A DNA stretch of 36,127 bases, taken from the NCBI RefSeq assembly GCF_001428045.1, contig NZ_LMSD01000012.1, positions 722,607 through 758,733 of the forward strand, in the 5' to 3' direction. Shown in pieces: positions 32,090 through 36,127 of the stretch; position 1 is the stretch's first letter; each line of letters begins with the position of its first letter. The notes beneath the pieces are model-generated. The model worked only from the letters and a program-made list of their open reading frames with translations. It was not told where the DNA came from and searched no databases. The position numbers and the translations under genes were made by a program. This DNA comes from Paenibacillus sp. Soil750. GTDB taxonomy: Bacteria > Bacillota > Bacilli > Paenibacillales > NBRC-103111.

Positions 32090-32752
32090 TCAACTGATGT
32101 TCAGCATCAAGTTGAAAATGGCATCGGCCACCATTTGAGCGACAGCTTCCGCGCCTGGTTCATTCAAATGCGTATTGTCTTGGATCCCTTCCGGGTAGTT
32201 CGGATGTTCGCCCGGGCTCAGCCACGTCAGCCATTGTTTCGATCTAGCTTCTCCCATTTCCTTAAACGCGACGGCGCTTCGGCCGCATAAATCGATGAAA
32301 GGTACATTTTCCAGAGCTGCCAATGCTTCCATTGATCGGGGATAATCCCCATGCGTATTGATTAGTAAACCGTCAACGTCAAAATGTCTACGGCAAAGAG
32401 GTGAAATGAGTACAGGATATGCCCCTGCCGCTCTAGTTTCGTCGATATATTGTCTCAAATATTGATGGTATGTGCTCCAAGGCACCGTATGTCTTTCGAC
32501 ATCTTCCTTACTGTCATTGTGACCGAATTGGATAAACAAGTAGTCTTTCGGCCTGATCACATATATAATTTCATCTAGCCTACCCTCCTCGATAAAGCTC
32601 TTGGAGTTTCTTCCACACATGGCCTTATTGACAACACTGACTGAATCGGGAATAAATAAATGCAGCTTGTTGCCCCAACCTTGCATAGGATACGATTTAG
32701 ATGGATAATCTGCCATTGTTGAGTCTCCTGCCAAGTAAAGTGTTTGTTTCAT
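32090..32752 (-). CDS. Rhamnogalacturonan acetylesterase-like SGNH hydrolase
   Basis: ATG 32752 is used, with GGAGGGG upstream, because the SGNH fold begins at once (TLYLAGDSTMADY); the longer frame from 32914 adds a stretch unlike any esterase. The 220 residues carry block I GDST with nucleophile Ser11, Gly in CGRNS (block II), GHND with Asn79 (block III) and the catalytic DNTH (Asp192, His195, block V). This matches Bacillus YesT/RhgT acetylesterases, which remove acetyl groups from rhamnogalacturonan so that lyases and glycosidases can proceed. No signal peptide is present, so the substrate is likely an imported oligosaccharide. Followed on the same strand by the GH42 gene. Confidence 0.85.
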   Translation of the reverse strand: MKQTLYLAGDSTMADYPSKSYPMQGWGNKLHLFIPDSVSVVNKAMCGRNSKSFIEEGRLDEIIYVIRPKDYLFIQFGHNDSKEDVERHTVPWSTYHQYLRQYIDETRAAGAYPVLISPLCRRHFDVDGLLINTHGDYPRSMEALAALENVPFIDLCGRSAVAFKEMGEARSKQWLTWLSPGEHPNYPEGIQDNTHLNEPGAEAVAQMVADAIFNLMLNIS

Positions 32753-33089
32753 TATCGATTCATTCCCCTCCATTTGGGTGTAAACAAAAACAATCATGGT
32801 TTCCCCGCCGCAACCCCGACACACAAAGGGGCTTAACAGTATTCCCTTATAAATAGCTTCTTGAACAGGCTTCGAAAAACGTTGAAGCCCGGGCATCTTG
32901 TTGTTTTTTCCCATATTTCAGTGTGCCAAGAGAGGTTCGTGCAGATCTTAGGCGTCCTAGCCTCATGAGTGCGAACATATGCGCATTAGCGACTCTCACA
33001 GAAAAAAGGCAGACGCCAAGGCGCCTGCTTGGATTAAATATTCGAAACTACTTCTCCTAATTTTGCCGACAGCCGTATCATTTTGGAAC
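32753..33089. other. Gap with a terminator after the GH-A gene
   Basis: AAGCAGGCGCC / GGCGTCTGCC on the minus strand (33008-33030) forms a stem followed by T6 (33007-33002), a clear rho-independent terminator about 60 bases beyond the GH-A gene stop. The rest, up to the acetylesterase start, has no accepted gene and should contain a promoter for the acetylesterase-to-binding-protein genes. Confidence 0.7.
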
Positions 33090-35460
33090 CTAATCAATGA
33101 CAGGGATCAATTCAATGTAATCAAAACCCAATTGATAGTCGGTGCTCATAGCATTCTTGCCAATTACTGTGTATTTGAATTTTTTCTCTCCCGAATGACT
33201 AAAACTTACAATTCCGGCAGACGCCTGTTTGAAGGCGGGTATCGTAGTATACATATCGACTGAGCTGCCATACTCTTCACCGTCAATTGAAAGCTGTACA
33301 GTACCGTTTGCCACAGCACTTCTGTAGCCTGTCACAATTTCATACTTCGAAGCATTGGAAGGGACATGCACCGTGAAGGTAATAAAATCGTTTACCCCAA
33401 ACATTCCTTCTGACATCGAAGAAATTTTCAGCCAATGTCCTCCATGCCCACCTTCTTCCCCTATTTCATTTTTTGCCTTCCCGGAAAAATCATAAGGGAG
33501 ACCTTCCGCTTCATAGAGATAAGTGTCAACTGCCGGTATTAAGGTCGTGGTTAGAACTTGCACACAGCCATAGGCAGGCATGTGTACAATAACATCATCA
33601 CCGATAATCTCATAGTCTGCTATGCCCGAGCCAATCCACCTGTTGTCAGCATTATAGAAGCCTTGGGTGATAGAAAATACGCCATGCCTAGCCAGTTCCT
33701 GCAACCTAAAATCCGACGCGGTCGTACTGACTAACGCAATTTCTTTTTCCCCTCTTTCAACAGCAATTCCTACACCATTGTCCTTTGTCGTGTACATTAC
33801 CTCTAGTGAACGTATGCTTTTCCTAAAACTTTTGGTAACAGAGCTTTTCTCCAAATCCGATATTGGATTAAAGAATTTTAGCATAGTGCCACCAGCCCCG
33901 TCCGCTTGTTTCGTCGCCAAATCATGGGCTAATTTATTTAACATAAGCTGCGTCTTCCTGAGCCTATCCACAGCATCCGGATTGATTGGCATCGGTATGT
34001 GGTCCTCTGTATTTTCATACAAACCCAATTCGTCTGGACTACAAAGGTCATATACGTTCAGGAAGCCCCCACCTGCTAGCGAGGCTAGGAGTAACCGATC
34101 GAGATTGGCATATTTCGGGGTACCTATACTGTGCCCATCATCGCCATGCCTCTCTTTGTGGATGCCGCTCCCCCCGTTTTCCATGTTCATCACCAAATTG
34201 TTCCCTACGGCATAGTTTGGAACTTTTCCAGGATGCAAAGGATCGATGTAGGTAATAGGGGCATGACCGTAGGTGAACAAAGTCTTAGGAACATCCGAGT
34301 ACACATCCAACCCGATAAAGTCTATGTTGGTTCCGGTAGTGCTTCTCTTTATTTCATTAAGGTGTACACCGGTCGCGTCCGGGACATGGAAATTATTCAC
34401 GCGTGCCCATACCGAATACCTAGATTCTTTGACTGCTGTGGCAATCGAGTTGTTGTACCTCCACATGGTTTCTTCATAGTAGGTCTGCAAGTCGTTCCCC
34501 GCAGCTGATAAAGCTTCCATGCAATTATCACACTGACAATAGAGAACTAGCTCACCCCTGCTGTTTACTCTGCGTCCCCCATGCAGTAAACTAACAGCAG
34601 GTTCATTCGAAACCTGACAGCCAATCACTGTGTTTTGGTAACCATGCTTGACGTTATAATCCGCAATATGGTCGAACATGGCCTTAACTACGGTACTTTC
34701 TCGCTCACGCAGGCTAGGATCATTCTTACACATGAGGTGATGGTATACCCCGTACATTGGATCCTTATTTTTCCTAAAGAACGGGATATCTTCTAACAGC
34801 TGTCTGCCATCGGCTTTGTCAGTCAAGGCTTTCTGGTATTGGTGAAAGACATAATAGGGGACACGGTTATCTATACTGAGGCTGCAAGTATCGGTGCCAA
34901 ACCACAATATCTCCAGCTTCAAACCCGCATCCTCCGCCCACCCTATCACTTTATCAAGGTAGTCCCAATCATAAACTTGATCAATTGAAAGAATCAGCTG
35001 TGGCGGGTGAGCACCATCCGCACCATCAATCTGAATCGTTTGCCCATCCTGAGGGTTACTGGTTTCTGACTGCAAGATAAAGCTCGCCTTTTTATCTCCC
35101 AGACAGTACGAATTGATAAATTCGGTCACATTGAAGTCATAATAAAAAACGTCCTTTACAAGATCATAGGAAGGTGATTTGGTGACCTCATGCGCCTCAC
35201 TAATCGCATACCCCTGATTGTTTGAAGCATTTTCCCATGTGAGTGTCGAAGCATCCCAAGAATCGTCTTCAATTCCGTACAGCTTTATGGAATGGCCCTG
35301 TGCCATCGCCTCGGTGACAAATACCCTGATCTTCGCGCCAGCTAATTTGCCTTGACTGAAGCAGTTAAAATCAAATTTTACATAGGCTAAGGATTGCGAA
35401 AAAGAATGTTCTTGACCGAATCCCGTCTGGATGGTTTTGCTGTTAGAAAAATTTAAAGAT

Positions 35461-35769
35461 CGATAATTCCCATCCGCAATGTAAGTAGTTTCAGTAGCCA
35501 TGTAAGATTGATCTGGTTGGACATCCATCCACCGAATCTGTGCATTCACAACGGTGAACCCGTCCTGCTTCGCAACCTGGAAGAGATGTTTGATCTCGTC
35601 GTTCAAATTTGTTTCTCATACTTAAACCGATAATTCCCATCCGCAATGTAAGTAGTTTCAGTAGCCATGTAAGATTGATCTGGTTGGACATCCATCCACC
35701 GAATCTGTGCATTCACAACGGTGAACCCGTCCTGCTTCGCAACCTGGAAGAGATGTTTGATCTCGTCGT
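35461..35769. repeat. 142-bp direct duplication with 25-bp spacer
   Basis: Bases 35461-35602 recur at 35628-35769, offset 167, with a 25-base unrelated spacer (35603-35627). The offset is not a multiple of three and breaks the GH-A frame, repeating TDDEIKHLFQ... to ADGNYR. Confidence 0.95.
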
Positions 35770-35789
35770 CGGTATACTTATATATATCC

Positions 35790-36003
35790 TTTATCTTGTC
35801 GATACGGATCTGAATGCCATTAAAGAAAAATGGCTCACCGGAAATCTCCAATACCTGTTTCCTGTCATATCCGACCATAGCCACTCTAGAGACTTTTTTA
35901 TCTTGTCGATACGGATCTGAATGCCATTAAAGAAAAATGGCTCACCGGAAATCTCCAATACCTGTTTCCTGTCATATCCGACCATAGCCACTCTAGAGAC
36001 TTT
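35790..36003. repeat. 107-bp perfect tandem duplication
   Basis: Bases 35790-35896 are followed directly by an exact copy at 35897-36003. The unit encodes VAMVGYDRKQ... to RIDKIK once in frame and once shifted. The junction is a TTT run shared by both edges. Confidence 0.95.
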
Positions 36004-36127
36004 ACCGGCATCTTTTTTTCGTGATTCAACCATATGCTTTCCCTCGCAGTATATTTTAATTTCTTTAACTGACGAATATGGAACTTCTCATGCTCTTTTA
36101 AACAGGTGTAGCCATCTTTCATCGCAG

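Larger units (their letters stand above)
33090..36033 (-). pseudogene. Clan GH-A glycoside hydrolase with inserted DNRLRE/CBM96-like domain, split by two duplications
   Basis: Three overlapping frames together spell one ~890-residue enzyme. It starts at ATG 36033 (MVESRKKDAGK, with GAGGG before it), continues to RIDKIK, then DIYKYTDDEIKHLFQVAKQD, and from there to the stop at 33090. The beta/alpha barrel has a probable acid/base in CQVSNEPAVS and a probable nucleophile in VMNMENGG; the opening SGEPFFFNGIQIRIDK and the strand VVNAQIRWMDVQPD resemble GH35/GH42-like and DUF4978 proteins. Between VQPDQ and VYDWDYLDKVIGWAE sits a ~160-residue DNRLRE domain (TYIADGNYRS, YVKFDFN, YGIEDDSWDASTLTWENA). 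A CBM6/35-like module (YLYEAEGLPYD onward) ends the protein. No signal peptide. As written, a 107-bp and a 142-bp duplication each shift the frame. Confidence 0.75.

Noticed and set aside
32753..32914. Longer N-terminus for the acetylesterase from ATG 32914
   Set aside because: The extra 54 residues resemble no SGNH leader, and a GGAGGGG site stands before ATG 32752, where the fold begins.
35898..36122. Frame MKDGYTCLKEHEKFHIRQL... at the right edge as an upstream gene
   Set aside because: Past residue ~40 it is only the shifted reading of the duplicated GH-A sequence. The first 30 residues could be real coding sequence from a frame-damaged edge, but this cannot be decided here.

Overview
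The window looks like a piece of a Paenibacillus-type (Bacillota, Paenibacillaceae) genome. The reasons are AGGAGG-type ribosome binding sites, two sugar-uptake clusters pairing LplA/LplB/LplC-like ABC transporters with YesM/YesN-like two-component systems, a SigZ-type sigma factor, and secreted or cytoplasmic plant-polysaccharide enzymes. Its odd length and the scrambled tandem duplications at both extremities suggest it may be a whole contig.

Layout. (1) 1-328: 5' end of a GH32 levanase-like gene on the minus strand, broken by a 115-bp duplication. (2) 560-4420: an arsenic-detoxification-like locus with two divergent transcription units. Minus: sigZ, a 44-aa peptide with five Cys-Cys pairs, and a 54-aa protein ending CCSC. 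Plus: a MarR regulator with Cys pairs, ArsI-like C-As lyase, ArsN1-like acetyltransferase and an FAD oxidoreductase. Nearly every product ends in vicinal cysteines, and one palindrome covers both divergent -35 boxes. (3) 4420-9345: a DNA-processing or defence group: membrane-anchored Mrr-type nuclease, ATP-dependent DNA ligase, YolD-like fragment, a small unknown gene, and a TrlF-family PHP+SMC-like ATPase whose native start is out of frame across an (AC)n tract. (4) 9345-10160 and 16860-18730: remnants of a Tn7-like element (TnsB-site-like repeats, a tniQ fragment, a RHH-like gene, a full tniQ), with 33-bp direct repeats bracketing (5) 10160-16785, a sugar cluster (response regulator, histidine kinase, binding protein, two permeases) followed by a gene with an internal stop. 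(6) 19578-22082: secreted GH39-like enzyme with two CBM32-type domains and a candidate cre site. (7) 22175-36033: a minus-strand polysaccharide cluster, probably for rhamnogalacturonan or galactan side chains: a clan GH-A hydrolase with an inserted DNRLRE/CBM96-like domain (broken by duplications), rhamnogalacturonan acetylesterase, GH42 beta-galactosidase, two permeases, binding lipoprotein, YesM-like kinase and YesN-like regulator.

How they work together. In the last cluster, the kinase and regulator probably sense an oligosaccharide imported by the lipoprotein and permeases, and the intracellular GH42, acetylesterase and GH-A enzymes then break it down. In the ars-like locus the MarR protein is the likely sensor that releases both divergent promoters. 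All functions are read from sequence motifs; no database search was run.
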